NCBI RefSeq assembly: GCF_004340945.1
Contig: NZ_SLYD01000005.1
Span: 124,001 to 188,000, forward strand
Direction of reading: 5' to 3'
From: Sphingomonas sp. PP-F2F-A104-K0414
GTDB taxonomy: Bacteria; Pseudomonadota; Alphaproteobacteria; Sphingomonadales; Sphingomonadaceae
DNA length: 64,000 nt
Every line of letters starts with the position of its first letter. Positions within the stretch are counted from its first letter, which is position 1. Under the pieces are notes generated by a model. The model ran no database searches. It worked only from the letters and a program-made list of their open reading frames with translations, and was not told the origin of the DNA. A program made the position numbers and the translations under genes. Positions 8,187 to 20,408 of this stretch are shown here, in pieces.

Positions 8187-10472
8187 ATGATCGGGTTTCG
8201 CGCGTCGGCAGGCAATGCCCATCCCATTCGCGCGGACATCGTGATGGATCCGGTGATAGAAGACATGTCCGAAACCGTCACCGAGCCCCATTTCGACGAG
8301 CCCTCGCAAGAGCCTGCGCCCGAACGCGGTCCGCTTTTCGCCGGTATTGCGGTCGCGATCGTAGCGATATGGCTAGCCGCGATGCTGTGGATCGCACGCG
8401 GTTCGCTGGCGACGATCGAACCGGTCGCGCTGGTCCAGTTCATCGCCGCGCTCTGTATCGTCCCTGCGCTCGTCGGCATCGTCTGGCTGCTCACCATGCG
8501 CACCAGCCGCACCGAGGCGCATCGGTTCGGCATCACCGCGCAGGCCATGCGCGACGAAGCGGCCAGCCTGGAGCGCACCGTCGCAGTGCTGTCGGACACG
8601 ATCGACGCCAATCGCCAGCACCTTGCCGAACAATTGAACGCGCTCATGGCGATGGGCGGCGGCGCGACCGAACAATTGGCCGCGATCGGTCGCGGCATGG
8701 TCTCCGAAATCGACCAGGCTGCAGCCCACGCGCGCAACCTCGCAACCTCGACTGCCGGCGCACAAACCAGCCTCGGCGTCCTGATCGCCACCCTTCCCCG
8801 TGCACAGGCGGATATCGACGACGTCGCCAAGCGTCTCGAACGCACGGGTCTGTCGGCCAGCGAACACGCCGCTGCTCTCGACGCGCAGATCGTTGCGCTC
8901 GCCGAACGTGGCCGCGAGGCCGACGCGATGGCGAGCGGCGCCGCGCAACGCCTCGCCGCGCACATCGTCCGGATGGAGGCGACCAGCCAGACCGCGGGTG
9001 CGCATCTCGAATCGGTGACCGACGGCATGTCCGCTGCGGTCGACGCGCTGCTCAACCGCACCGCCGATGCGGTCGATCTGTCGCGTCGCGGCATCGCTGC
9101 ACAGGGCGACGCGATGCTGGCGATGGTCGGCGCCAACCAGGCCGCGCTCGACAGCGCCGCGCGTGACAGCGCCGAAGCGCTCGCGCACCGTATCGCCGCG
9201 GTCGAGGACGCGATCGAACGCGTCGCGATCCGCCTCGATCTACAGCGTAGCGCCGGCGACCGGATCGTCGACGACCTCCACACTGGGCTCGGCGAAGTCG
9301 AATCGCGGATCGAACTGCTCCACCGCCATGGGACCGAGCGCACGCAAGACCTCGCCGCATCGATCAGCGCACTCGGCGGCTCGGCGAATGCGATGACCGA
9401 AGCGTTGCGCGCGGGCGACGACATGGCGCACCGCACGATCGCCACGACCGAAACGCTGCTCGTCGCGCTCGACGCCGCCGCACGCGAGATCGACGAGACC
9501 ATGCCTGAAGCTTTGGGCCGGCTTGATTCTCAGGTGCTTGCAAGCAAGAGCATCGTCGTCTCGGCACGCCCCGAGCTGCTCGCGCTCGTCACTGCGGCGG
9601 AAAGCACGCACGACGCTATCGAGGCGATCGCCGGCGTGATCTCCGAACAGCGCCTCGTCCTCGACACGCTGTCGACCGACCTGCTCAACACGCTCAATAC
9701 CGGTCGCGCAAAGGCCGATGCGCTCGGTCACATGGTCGACGAGGCGATCGGCCGCACGCAACATTTCGCCGAAGACGCCGCGCCGCAGTTGATCGAGGCA
9801 CTCCACCGCGTCCGCGAGACCGCCGCGGTCGCAGCCGACAAGGCGCGCGAAACGCTGTCGAAGGTCATCCCCGAGGCCGCAGCCGCGCTCGAGGCCGCCA
9901 GCGCCGACGCGATGCGCCGCGCGACCAACGACACCGTGGAACGCCAGGTCAAGGCGCTCACCGACGCAACCGGCGCTGCGGTCGATGCCGCCACCGGCGC
10001 GACCGAACGCCTTGCGCGTGAAGTCCAGACGATCGTCGACCAGACCGCAATCGTGGAAACGCGGATCCAAGAGGCGCGCACCGAACGCGAAGACGCCGAC
10101 CAGGACACCTTTGCGCGTCGCGTGTCGCTGCTGATCGAGTCGCTCAACTCGGCGTCGATCGACATCACCAAGGCGATCGCACCCGAAATCTCGGACAGCG
10201 CATGGGGCGCGTACCTCAAGGGCGACCGCGGGGTGTTCACCCGCCGCGCGGTCCGCATTCTCGACGCCAGCGAAGTCCGCGAGATTGCCGGCCTCTACGA
10301 CGAGGACGAGACCTTCCGCGAGATGGTCAACCGCTACATCCACGACTTCGAAGCGATGCTCCGCACGATCCTGACGCAACGCGACGGCTCGCCGCTCGGG
10401 GTCACATTGCTGTCGTCCGACATGGGCAAGCTGTACGTGGCACTGGCACAGGCGATCGAACGCTTGCGCTGA
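8187..10472 (+). CDS. Large membrane-anchored coiled-coil protein (TipN-like architecture)
   Basis: 761 residues from the ATG at 8187 (GGGGG just upstream); the ATG at 8151 is possible, and still earlier starts are unlikely. An acidic, Pro-rich cytoplasmic head of about 47 residues is followed by two transmembrane helices (about 50-70 and 82-102). The rest is a long Ala/Arg/Glu/Asp-rich coiled coil, ending in a more globular C-terminus (GDRGVFTRRAVRILDASEVREI). Two N-terminal helices plus a long coiled coil is the plan of the Caulobacter polarity factor TipN. I infer a polar or envelope scaffold role from architecture only; methyl-accepting chemotaxis signatures are absent. Confidence 0.75.
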   Translation: MIGFRASAGNAHPIRADIVMDPVIEDMSETVTEPHFDEPSQEPAPERGPLFAGIAVAIVAIWLAAMLWIARGSLATIEPVALVQFIAALCIVPALVGIVWLLTMRTSRTEAHRFGITAQAMRDEAASLERTVAVLSDTIDANRQHLAEQLNALMAMGGGATEQLAAIGRGMVSEIDQAAAHARNLATSTAGAQTSLGVLIATLPRAQADIDDVAKRLERTGLSASEHAAALDAQIVALAERGREADAMASGAAQRLAAHIVRMEATSQTAGAHLESVTDGMSAAVDALLNRTADAVDLSRRGIAAQGDAMLAMVGANQAALDSAARDSAEALAHRIAAVEDAIERVAIRLDLQRSAGDRIVDDLHTGLGEVESRIELLHRHGTERTQDLAASISALGGSANAMTEALRAGDDMAHRTIATTETLLVALDAAAREIDETMPEALGRLDSQVLASKSIVVSARPELLALVTAAESTHDAIEAIAGVISEQRLVLDTLSTDLLNTLNTGRAKADALGHMVDEAIGRTQHFAEDAAPQLIEALHRVRETAAVAADKARETLSKVIPEAAAALEAASADAMRRATNDTVERQVKALTDATGAAVDAATGATERLAREVQTIVDQTAIVETRIQEARTEREDADQDTFARRVSLLIESLNSASIDITKAIAPEISDSAWGAYLKGDRGVFTRRAVRILDASEVREIAGLYDEDETFREMVNRYIHDFEAMLRTILTQRDGSPLGVTLLSSDMGKLYVALAQAIERLR

Positions 10473-10573
10473 GCCCGACCGAATAGGAGTTCTCGAAATG
10501 ATCCAGCGCCACCGCTGACGCGGCCATCGCCAGCGGAGCAATCCGCCGACCGGACTCATATTTCGAGGCTTAC
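10473..10573. other. Intergenic gap with a six-codon ORF
   Basis: Between the coiled-coil gene and the SDR gene. A TAGGAG site precedes ATG 10498, which opens a six-codon ORF (MIQRHR) ending at 10518, 55 bp before the SDR start. It could be a chance match or a tiny leader peptide; no hairpin or attenuator-like structure is evident. Confidence 0.3.
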
Positions 10574-11353
10574 ATGCCCAGACTGAACACCAAGATCTGC
10601 GTCGTCACCGGCGCCGCGCGCGGCATCGGCCGCGCGATCGCCGAGCGCTTCCATGACGAGGGCGCCATCGTCATCCTCACCGATATCGACAAAACCATTG
10701 GCGCCGAGACTGCGGCAGCGATCGGCTGCCGGTTCGAAAAGCTGGACGTCCGCGAAGGGGCGGACTGGCAGCGACTGTCGGAGATCGTTCCGGTCGCCGA
10801 CGTGGTCGTCAACAATGCCGGCGTGACGGGGTTCGAGCACGGCATGGTCGCGCACGATCCCGAACATGCGAGCTTGGCGGACTGGCGCGCGGTCCATGCG
10901 GTCAATCTGGACGGCACGTTCCTCGGCTGCCGCTATGCGATCGGTGCGATGAAGGCCGCGGGCACGGGCTCGATCATCAACATCTCGTCGCGGTCCGGGC
11001 TGGTCGGCATCCCCCTCGCCGCGGCTTATGCGTCGTCAAAGGCGGCGATCCGTAATCACAGCAAGACGGTGGCGCTGTATTCCGCGCAACAGGGGTGGAA
11101 AATCCGCTGCAACTCGGTGCATCCGGCCGCGATCCTGACGCCGATCTGGGAGCCGATGCTCGGGGATGGGCCGGACCGCGAGGCGCGGATGGCGGCGCTG
11201 GTGGCGGATACACCGTTGAAGCGGTTCGGGATGCCGGACGAGGTCGCCGCGGTTGCGGTGATGCTGGCGTCGGACGAGGCCACGTACATCACGGGAACCG
11301 AGATCAATATCGATGGCGGGCTGCTCGCGGGCTCTGCCGCGTCACCGGGATAG
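10574..11353 (+). CDS. SDR family NAD(P)-dependent oxidoreductase
   Basis: 259-residue classical short-chain dehydrogenase with a Rossmann fold. The cofactor motif TGAARGIG is at about residues 12-19, NNAG follows the fourth strand, and the catalytic Ser and YASSK are in the middle. It ends with the family-typical [11 protein letters not shown]. Asp after the second strand (LTDIDK) favours NAD over NADP. The substrate cannot be read from sequence; similar proteins act on hydroxysteroids, cyclic alcohols or 3-hydroxyacyl groups. CGAGG lies ahead of the ATG. Confidence 0.92.
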   Translation: MPRLNTKICVVTGAARGIGRAIAERFHDEGAIVILTDIDKTIGAETAAAIGCRFEKLDVREGADWQRLSEIVPVADVVVNNAGVTGFEHGMVAHDPEHASLADWRAVHAVNLDGTFLGCRYAIGAMKAAGTGSIINISSRSGLVGIPLAAAYASSKAAIRNHSKTVALYSAQQGWKIRCNSVHPAAILTPIWEPMLGDGPDREARMAALVADTPLKRFGMPDEVAAVAVMLASDEATYITGTEINIDGGLLAGSAASPG

Positions 11354-11365
11354 CCGCTCCCTCAC

Positions 11366-11493
11366 GATCCTCCCCCGCAAGGGGGAGGTGTCACCGAAGG
11401 TGACGGAGGGGGAGGACACGGAACAAAGGTTGGCGCGTGCCTCCCCCTCCGTCTGGCCGAGGCCAGCCACCTCCCCCTGGCGGGGGAGGATCG
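11366..11493. repeat. Paired palindromic intergenic repeat, class A
   Basis: Two inverted units. Outer arms are CCTCCCCCGCAAGGGGGAGG (11369-11388) and CCTCCCCCTGGCGGGGGAGG (11471-11490); inner arms GACGGAGGGGGAGG (11402-11415) and its complement (11440-11453). The whole can fold into one long hairpin. It lies between convergent genes, so it could also stop transcription from both sides. The same class recurs at 60428-60540. Confidence 0.85.
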
Positions 11494-11503
11494 CGGGGTC
11501 GCC

Positions 11504-11785
11504 CTAGCGAGTGACCATGTTGCCGCGGTCGAACAGGTCGACCGTTTGCGGAGTGATCCACCCGTAGGCATAGTTCAGCTGGAACAGCACGAACAGCACC
11601 GTCGCCACCACCGTCACCCGCAACGCCGTCCGCCCCGAGCGAAACTCATGCGGCGCGCTCTCGGCTTGGCCGGGGACGTGTTCGCCCCCGACCTCGCGCG
11701 TCGTCTTCACGCCGAACGGCAGGACCAGGAACACCGAGAACGACCAGAACAGGACGTAGATCGCGAGTGCCGAGGTCCAGCGCAC
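11504..11785 (-). CDS. DUF1467 family protein
   Basis: 93 residues from a GTG start. Two transmembrane helices (about 5-25 and 55-78) are separated by a short hydrophilic loop containing GVKTTREVGGEHVPG, which is characteristic of the alphaproteobacterial DUF1467 family. It begins 4 bp after the ribonuclease J stop codon and is the last gene of the long leftward nuo-birA-coaX-rnj run. Function unknown. Confidence 0.85.
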   Translation of the reverse strand: MRWTSALAIYVLFWSFSVFLVLPFGVKTTREVGGEHVPGQAESAPHEFRSGRTALRVTVVATVLFVLFQLNYAYGWITPQTVDLFDRGNMVTR

Positions 11786-11789
11786 CCGA

Positions 11790-13427
11790 TCAGCCCTCGA
11801 TCAGCAGCACGTCGACGATCGGCTGCTTGCCGGTCCAGCGCTTCGCGACCTTGCGCACCGCAAGACGGATCTGCTCACGCATCTTCTCGCTCTCGCGCTT
11901 GCCGCCGCGCACTGTGTCCGCGGCTGCCTGGACCGCATCGGCGATGAATGCCGCGCGGTCTTCCTCGACCGGCACGCCCTGCACGCGAACCTGCGGCTGG
12001 CCAACCATCCGGCCGTCCTTGCCAAGCGCGACACCGACCGAGATCTGACCGTTGATCGCCAGCTTCCGCCGCTCGCTCAGCGTCGCGCCATCCGCCGGGA
12101 GGATCACGTCGCCGTCGAGCACCAGACGCCCGACGGTCGCGTTGCCGATCTTCGCAGGGCCCTTGGGCGCCAGACGGATGATGTCGCCGTTGCTCTGCAC
12201 GATCGCGCGCGGAATGCCCTGCTCGAGACCAAAGCGCGCATGCTCCATCATATGACGCATCTCGCCGTGCGTCGGCACGAGTACCTCGGGCCGCAGCCAG
12301 TCATACATCTGCGCGAGTTCCGGCTGACCCGGGTGACCCGACACATGGACGTGCGCCTGGCGCTCGGTGATCATGCGGATGCCCCTGGCCGCCAGCGTGT
12401 TCTGGATGCGACCGATCTGGACCTCGTTGCCCGGGATCTGCTTCGACGAAAAGATCACCGTGTCGTCGGCTTCGAGCGTGATCGTGTGCTGGCCATTGGC
12501 CACACGCGCCAGCGCCGCACGCTCTTCACCCTGGCCACCGGTAGCGATGATCAGCACCTTGTTCTTGGGCAGGCGCATCGCCTCGTCGGGGCTGATCGTG
12601 TCGGGGAAATCCTTCAGATAGCCCGTCGCGCGCGCCACCTTGATGATCCGGTCGAGCGAGCGCCCGGTCACGCACAGCTTGCGCCCGGTTTCCTTCGCGA
12701 CTTCGCCGAACGTGTGCAGCCGCGCGGCGTTCGACGCGAAGCTGGTGATCATCACGCGGCCCTTGGCCTTGCTGACCTCCTCGAACAGCCCCTTGCGGAC
12801 GGTGCTCTCGCTGCCCGACGCGGTGGTGTTGAAGATGTTGGTCGAATCGCAGACCAGCACGTCGACGCCCTTGTCGCCGATCGCCATGAAGCCCTCGGGC
12901 GTGGTCGGGTTGCCGATCACCGGGTTCTTGTCGAGCTTCCAGTCGCCGGTGTGGAACACGCGGCCGTAAGGCGTGTCGATCAGCAGCGCGTTCGCCTCGG
13001 GGATCGAATGCGACATCTCGACGAAGGTGAAGCCGAAAGGCCCGAGCTGGAAATTGCCGCCCATCGGGATCATCTTGAGCTTCACGCGGTTGGCGATGCC
13101 CTCTTCCTCGAGCTTGCCGCGGATCAGGCCCATCGTGAACGGGGTCGCGTAGATCGGCACGCCGAGATCTTCGGCGAGGTACGGCAGCGAGCCGATGTGA
13201 TCTTCATGGCCATGCGTGATGACGATGCCGAGCAGGTCGTCGATCCGGTCCTCGATGAAGGACAGGTCGGGCAGGATCACGTCGACGCCGGGATATTGCG
13301 GATCGGCGAAGGTGATGCCGAGATCGACCATCACCCACTTGCCCTGGCAGCCGTACAGGTTGACGTTCATGCCGATTTCGCCGGAGCCGCCAAGGCCACA
13401 GAAAAGGAGTTCGTTCTTCGGAGTCAT
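11790..13427 (-). CDS. rnj: Ribonuclease J
   Basis: 545 residues. Metallo-beta-lactamase/beta-CASP ribonuclease with 5'-3' exonuclease and endonuclease activity in mRNA decay and rRNA maturation. The metal site THGHEDHIG is at residues 71-79 (His72, His74, Asp76, His77). The beta-CASP region includes MITSFASNAARLHT and HVSGHPGQPELAQMYDWLRPE. Length and motifs match the alphaproteobacterial single-copy enzyme. A TATAAT sequence (complement at 13442-13447) lies about 15-20 bp upstream of the ATG and may be a -10 element, although no good -35 is visible. Confidence 0.96.
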   Translation of the reverse strand: MTPKNELLFCGLGGSGEIGMNVNLYGCQGKWVMVDLGITFADPQYPGVDVILPDLSFIEDRIDDLLGIVITHGHEDHIGSLPYLAEDLGVPIYATPFTMGLIRGKLEEEGIANRVKLKMIPMGGNFQLGPFGFTFVEMSHSIPEANALLIDTPYGRVFHTGDWKLDKNPVIGNPTTPEGFMAIGDKGVDVLVCDSTNIFNTTASGSESTVRKGLFEEVSKAKGRVMITSFASNAARLHTFGEVAKETGRKLCVTGRSLDRIIKVARATGYLKDFPDTISPDEAMRLPKNKVLIIATGGQGEERAALARVANGQHTITLEADDTVIFSSKQIPGNEVQIGRIQNTLAARGIRMITERQAHVHVSGHPGQPELAQMYDWLRPEVLVPTHGEMRHMMEHARFGLEQGIPRAIVQSNGDIIRLAPKGPAKIGNATVGRLVLDGDVILPADGATLSERRKLAINGQISVGVALGKDGRMVGQPQVRVQGVPVEEDRAAFIADAVQAAADTVRGGKRESEKMREQIRLAVRKVAKRWTGKQPIVDVLLIEG

Positions 13428-13490
13428 TGATTACTTTCAGGATTATACAGGAATATGGCCCGCAGGCCGGTCGGCGCGAGCCCAATGGCC

Positions 13491-14267
13491 CTAGATATGG
13501 TGACGATCCCACATCATCGCCAGCCCCTGGATCGTCAGGTCGGCTTCGATGACGTCGAACACGTCGGTCTGTTTCTCGAATAATGTGGCAAGCCCGCCGG
13601 TGGCGACGACCTTCACGGGACGGCCGATCTCGCGTTTCATCCGCGCGACCAGCCCCTCGATCATCGCGACATAACCCCAATAGATGCCGATGTGCATCTG
13701 CGAGACGGTGTTGAGCCCGATCACGCTGGTATCGGTCGGCGCCTCGATCGCGATCCGCGGGAGTTTCGCCGCGGCGGTCACCAGTGCGTCGAGCGACAGG
13801 TTGATCCCCGGCGCGATGATCCCGCCCTTGTACGCGCCGCTATAGTCGACGACGTCGAACGTGGTCGCAGTGCCGAAGTCGATCACGATCAGGTCGCCGG
13901 GATGCAGCGCATGCGCGGCGATCGTGTTGACCGCACGGTCGGCACCAAGCGAGAAAGGCTCGTCGACGTCGATTGCGATGCCCCATTCGACCGGCGGATG
14001 ACCGGCGATCAGCGCGTCGGTATTGAAGTATTTCGACGCGAGCACCTGGAGGTTGTGGAGCGCGCGCGGCACGACGGTGGCGACGATCACGCCCTCGACC
14101 GCGGTGCGATCATGCCCGCCGAGCTGCATCAACTGGCTCAGCCACACCGCATATTCGTCCGCCGTCCGCCGCGGATCGGTTGCGATCCGCCAGCGCGCGA
14201 CGATCTCGCCGGCTTTGACCAGCGCGAACACGACATTGGTATTGCCGGCATCGATCGCGAGCAGCAT
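13491..14267 (-). CDS. coaX: Type III pantothenate kinase
   Basis: 258 residues. Catalyses the first step of coenzyme A synthesis (pantothenate to 4'-phosphopantothenate). The ASKHA-fold motifs are present: [11 protein letters not shown] at the N-terminus, [12 protein letters not shown], and [11 protein letters not shown] with GGIIAPGI. The chosen ATG at 14267 directly precedes [10 protein letters not shown] and has a GAGG upstream; the frame stays open a further 15 codons but those are not family-like. It starts 10 bp after the birA stop. Confidence 0.96.
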   Translation of the reverse strand: MLLAIDAGNTNVVFALVKAGEIVARWRIATDPRRTADEYAVWLSQLMQLGGHDRTAVEGVIVATVVPRALHNLQVLASKYFNTDALIAGHPPVEWGIAIDVDEPFSLGADRAVNTIAAHALHPGDLIVIDFGTATTFDVVDYSGAYKGGIIAPGINLSLDALVTAAAKLPRIAIEAPTDTSVIGLNTVSQMHIGIYWGYVAMIEGLVARMKREIGRPVKVVATGGLATLFEKQTDVFDVIEADLTIQGLAMMWDRHHI

Positions 14268-14277
14268 CAGCGGGGCC

Positions 14278-15045
14278 TCAAAGCAGGAAGACGTCGGCAG
14301 CGTGAATGACACGCCGCTCGCCAGACGCCAAGCGGAGGATCAGTGCGCCGTCGGTGTCGAGCCCGACGAACAGACCGTCGATCCCGCTGCCATCGGGGAG
14401 GCGAGCGGTCAGCGCGGTGCCGGCGGGATGCGCGCAATCGACCCAGCGCTCGCGGACGGGGGCGATACCCTCGGTCCGCCAGCGACCGATCCAACGCGCG
14501 AAACTGTCGGCGAGGATGTCGAGGAACATCGCCGGTTCGACCACCACGCCGTGCGCGGCGAGATCGGTCGTTGCACGATCGGGCAGATCGGGATGATGCG
14601 CAATGTTGACGCCGTAGCCGACGATCACCGCATTGTCCGCACGTTCAAGCAGGATGCCCGACAGCTTGGCATCCGCGAGCAATAGGTCGTTAGGCCATTT
14701 CAGGACCAGCGTCTCGCTCGCATCGGTCGTGCCCTGGCAGATCCCGGCTACGAGGAACGTCGACACCGTTTCCTGCAACGCGACCGCGGCGACCAGCGCG
14801 AGGCTGGCGGCCGGCGGATCGTTCGGCCGCAACCGGACCAGCGTGCTAGTGTATAGGTTACCCTCGGGCGACGACCATTCGCGCCCGAGCCGTCCCCGTC
14901 CCGCCGTCTGGCGGATCGCGCGCAACCAAAGACCGTCCTCGGCACCGCCGCGTGCAAGCTCCAGCAGGTCGGCGTTGGTCGATCCTGTCTCCGCGACGGT
15001 GCGGATGATGCTCAGAACAACGCCCGTGCGGCCGCCATCGTCCAC
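14278..15045 (-). CDS. birA: Biotin--[acetyl-CoA-carboxylase] ligase
   Basis: 255 residues from a GTG that overlaps the last 34 bases of nuoN. Class I biotin ligase without the N-terminal DNA-binding domain, so it can biotinylate the carboxylase carrier protein but should not act as a repressor. It begins with [11 protein letters not shown], has the biotinyl-AMP loop GRGRLGREW at 49-57 and KWPND at 116-120, and ends with the small C-terminal SH3-like domain. No other start codon is available before the conserved region. Confidence 0.94.
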   Translation of the reverse strand: MDDGGRTGVVLSIIRTVAETGSTNADLLELARGGAEDGLWLRAIRQTAGRGRLGREWSSPEGNLYTSTLVRLRPNDPPAASLALVAAVALQETVSTFLVAGICQGTTDASETLVLKWPNDLLLADAKLSGILLERADNAVIVGYGVNIAHHPDLPDRATTDLAAHGVVVEPAMFLDILADSFARWIGRWRTEGIAPVRERWVDCAHPAGTALTARLPDGSGIDGLFVGLDTDGALILRLASGERRVIHAADVFLL

Positions 15046-16457
15046 GCGCCGAGCACGGGGATGAGGAGGTAACCGGCTGGCGACACGAACACCGCGGCGA
15101 TGGCGATCAGGCCACCCTCGACCTTGCTCTCCATCGGCGCGAACGCAGGTGCCGGATCATCGAAGTACATCGTCTTGACGACGCGCAGGTAATAATACGC
15201 ACCGATCACCGAGGCGGCGATGCCGACGACCGCCAGCGGGAAGAGCCCGGCGTCGACCGCAGCACTGAACACCGCGAACTTCGCGTAGAAGCCGAACAGC
15301 GGCGGGATGCCGGCGAGGCTGAACATGAAGATAGCGAGTGCCGCGGCGAGTGCAGGCCGCGTCCGCGACATGCCGGCGAGGCTATCGATCGTCTCGACCG
15401 GCTGCCCGTCGTCACCGCGCATCTGCAACACGACCAGGAACGAACCCAGCGTCATCGCGACGTAGATCGTCAGGTACATCAGCACGCCCGACACGCCTTC
15501 CGGCGTTCCCGCCGCGAGACCGATCAGCGCGAAGCCGACGTTATTGATCGACGAGTAAGCGAGCAGCCGCTTGATGTTGGTCTGGCCGATCGCCGCAACC
15601 GCACCGAGGATGATCGAGGCGAGTGCCGCGAAGATTACGATCTGGCGCCACTGGTCCGTCGCCGGGCCCATCGCATCGACCGCCACGCGGACGCTGAGCG
15701 CAAGCGCCGCGACCTTGGGGGCGGATGCGAAGAACGCGGTGACCGGGGTCGGCGCGCCTTCGTACACGTCGGGTGTCCACATATGGAACGGCACGGCGCT
15801 GATCTTGAATGCGAGGCCTGCGAACACGAACACGAGACCGAACAGCAGGCCGAGCGACTTGGTGCCCGCATAGGCTTCCGAGATGCCCGAGAACAACGTC
15901 GTGCCGCTGAACCCGTAGACCAGCGAAATGCCGTACAACAGGATGCCGCTGGCGAGCGCGCCGAGCACGAAATACTTCAGACCCGCTTCGGCAGACCGTC
16001 CGTCGCGCCGCATGAAGCTGGCGAGGACGTATGCTGCGAGGCTCTGGAGCTCGAGACCGACATACAGCGTGAGCATGTCGGTGGCCGAGACCATGATGCC
16101 CATGCCACAAGCCGACAGCAGGATCAGCACCGGATATTCCGGACGCAGATCGTCGCCGTGCGTGCGCGCAAAGAAGCTCGGCGCCATGACGATCGCTACC
16201 GCCGAGGCGATGTAGATCAGCACCTTGGCGAACGCACCGAACGCGTCCGCGCGGTACAGGCCGTCGAACGCATAGCCACCTGACGAGGCCGGGCCGACCA
16301 GGGCGATCCCTGCCCCAACTAGTACGAAGACGGCGGCGATCGAGACTGCGCGCGTCGATTTGTCCCCGCCCCAGGCCGAGACGAGCATCAGGGCGATCGC
16401 ACCCAACGCCAGCACCAGTTCGGGCAGCGTCATTGCGATGTTAGCGGCGTAATCCAT
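15012..16457 (-). CDS. nuoN: NADH-quinone oxidoreductase subunit N
   Basis: 481 residues, about 14 transmembrane helices. One of the three antiporter-like proton-pumping subunits of complex I. Conserved features include the charged helix YVGLELQSLAAYVLASF (key Glu in the discontinuous-helix region), the Lys-bearing AFKISAVPFHMWTPDVYEGAP, and IGQTNIKRLLAYSSINNVGF. The ATG overlaps the nuoM stop by one base (TGATG). Last subunit gene of the operon. Confidence 0.97.
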   Translation of the reverse strand: MDYAANIAMTLPELVLALGAIALMLVSAWGGDKSTRAVSIAAVFVLVGAGIALVGPASSGGYAFDGLYRADAFGAFAKVLIYIASAVAIVMAPSFFARTHGDDLRPEYPVLILLSACGMGIMVSATDMLTLYVGLELQSLAAYVLASFMRRDGRSAEAGLKYFVLGALASGILLYGISLVYGFSGTTLFSGISEAYAGTKSLGLLFGLVFVFAGLAFKISAVPFHMWTPDVYEGAPTPVTAFFASAPKVAALALSVRVAVDAMGPATDQWRQIVIFAALASIILGAVAAIGQTNIKRLLAYSSINNVGFALIGLAAGTPEGVSGVLMYLTIYVAMTLGSFLVVLQMRGDDGQPVETIDSLAGMSRTRPALAAALAIFMFSLAGIPPLFGFYAKFAVFSAAVDAGLFPLAVVGIAASVIGAYYYLRVVKTMYFDDPAPAFAPMESKVEGGLIAIAAVFVSPAGYLLIPVLGAWTMAAARALF

Positions 16458-17988
16458 CAGTGTGCCTCCCCGTGCGCGGCACTATGGACAGTAGCGGGCT
16501 TCCCCGCCGTTGGGTTGGAATCGCTGGCAGGCTTGGCGCGGTCGACACGGGCGAGAAGCACGCCCACGTCCTTGCGCATCGGTGCCAGGAAGCTCTCGGG
16601 ATACACGCCCATCCACAGCACGACGGCTGCGATCGGTGCGAGCAGCCACATCTCGCGGCCCGACAGGTCGACCATCGCGCGGACGTCGTCGGACTTGATC
16701 TCGCCGAACACGACGCGACGATACAGGAACAGCATGTATGCAGCGCCGAGGATGATGCTCGTCGTGCAGAGCAGCGCGGTCCAGGTCGAGACCTGATACG
16801 TGCCCATCAACGACAGGAACTCGGCGACGAAGCCGCTGGTCCCCGGCAGGCCGATCGAGGCCATCGTGAAGAACAGGAAGAAGATCGCGTATTTCGGCAT
16901 GCTGATCGCGAGGCCGCCATAGCGCGAGATCTCGCGGGTATGGAGCTGGTCGTAGATCACACCGACGCACAGGAACAACGCGCCCGATACCAAGCCGTGG
17001 CTCAGCATCATGATCATCGCGCCTTCGATGCCCTGCCGGTTGAACGCGAACAGGCCGATCGTAACGATCGCCATATGCGCGACCGACGAGTAGGCGATCA
17101 GCTTCTTCATGTCCGACTGCACGAGCGCGACGAGCGACGTGTAGATCACCGCGACCGCCGACAGGCCGAAGATCAGCCAGGTCAGCTGGCCCGACGCTTC
17201 GGGGAACATCGGCAGCAGGAAGCGCAGGAAGCCGTATCCGCCGAGCTTCAGCAGCACGCCCGCCAGGATCACCGAGCCCGCGGTCGGCGCCTGGACGTGC
17301 GCGTCGGGCAACCAGGTGTGGACCGGCCACATCGGCATCTTGACCGCGAACGACGCGAAGAACGCCAGCCACAGCCACGTCTGCACGTGCGCCGGGAAGT
17401 CGTAGTTCATCAGCGCCGGGATGCTGGTCGTGCCTGCCGTCTTCGCCATGTACAGCATCGCGATGAACATCAGGACCGAGCCGAGCAGCGTGTACAGGAA
17501 GAACTTGTACGACGCGTAGATCCGGTTCGCACCGCCCCAGATGCCGATGATCAGGTACATCGGGATCAGGCCGGCTTCGAAGAACACGTAGAACAGGAAC
17601 AGGTCCTGCGCCGCGAACGTGCCGATCATCAGCACTTCGGTGAACAGGAACGCCGCCATGTATTCGGGCACGCGGGTGGTGATCGAGCGCCAGCTGGCGC
17701 CGATGCAGATCGGCATCAGGAACACGCTGAGCATGATCAGCATCAGCGCGAAGCCGTCGATGCCGAGCGACCAGCCGAACGGACCGAAGATGCCGGGGGC
17801 ATGCTCGACGAACTGCCACTGCGCGCCGCCGATGTCATAATTCATCCACAGCACGATGCCGAGAACGAAGTCGATCAGCGTTGCCGCCAGCGCCAAAGTC
17901 CGCGCCGTGTTCGCCGAGACGAACAGGCACACGACGGCCGCGACCATCGGGACCGCGATCAGGACGGAAAGGATAGGAAAGCCGGTCA

Positions 17989-17989
<1 letters not shown>
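16457..17989 (-). CDS. nuoM: NADH-quinone oxidoreductase subunit M
   Basis: 510 residues, antiporter-like subunit. Family signatures seen: YVFFEAGLIPMYLIIGIWGG (conserved Glu), AVKMPMWPVHTWLPDAHVQAP (conserved Lys) and QSDMKKLIAYSSVAHM. The true start is the ATG at 17989 (MTGFPILSV), which shares one base with the nuoL stop; the open frame upstream is antisense noise within nuoL. The Ala/Thr-rich tail after residue 490 contains two His. Confidence 0.97.
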
Positions 17990-20094
<2,105 letters not shown>

Positions 20095-20099
20095 CCGTA

Positions 20100-20408
20100 T
20101 TACCCCTTCATCCGGTTGACGTCGTCGACCGCGATGGTGCCGCGACCGCGGAAATAGATCACGAGAATGGCGAGGCCGATCGCGGCTTCACCCGCGGCGA
20201 CCGTCAGCACGAACATCGCGAACACCTGTCCGACGAGATCGTGGAGGAACGCCGAGAACGCGACGAGATTGATGTTCACCGCCAGCAGGATCAGCTCGAT
20301 CGCCATCAGGATGACGATGAGGTTCTTGCGGTTCAGGAAGATGCCGAGCACCCCCATCGTGAACAGGATCGCCGCGACGACCAGATAATGGACGAGACCG
20401 ATCGTCAC
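20100..20408 (-). CDS. nuoK: NADH-quinone oxidoreductase subunit K
   Basis: 102 residues, three transmembrane helices. It carries the two buried glutamates typical of NuoK, in [17 protein letters not shown] and [15 protein letters not shown], which form part of the proton path. GTG start at 20408, overlapping the nuoJ stop by four bases (GTGA). Confidence 0.97.
   Translation of the reverse strand: MTIGLVHYLVVAAILFTMGVLGIFLNRKNLIVILMAIELILLAVNINLVAFSAFLHDLVGQVFAMFVLTVAAGEAAIGLAILVIYFRGRGTIAVDDVNRMKG

Noticed and set aside
12240..13430. 396-codon plus-strand ORF opposite ribonuclease J
   Set aside because: Arg/His/Asp-rich translation typical of an antisense frame in GC-rich DNA; the minus strand encodes an intact RNase J with its metal motif.
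13436..13460. Strong promoter for ribonuclease J from a TATAAT match
   Set aside because: Only the -10 hexamer is convincing; no -35 partner at the right spacing, and the gene may be read from the upstream operon.
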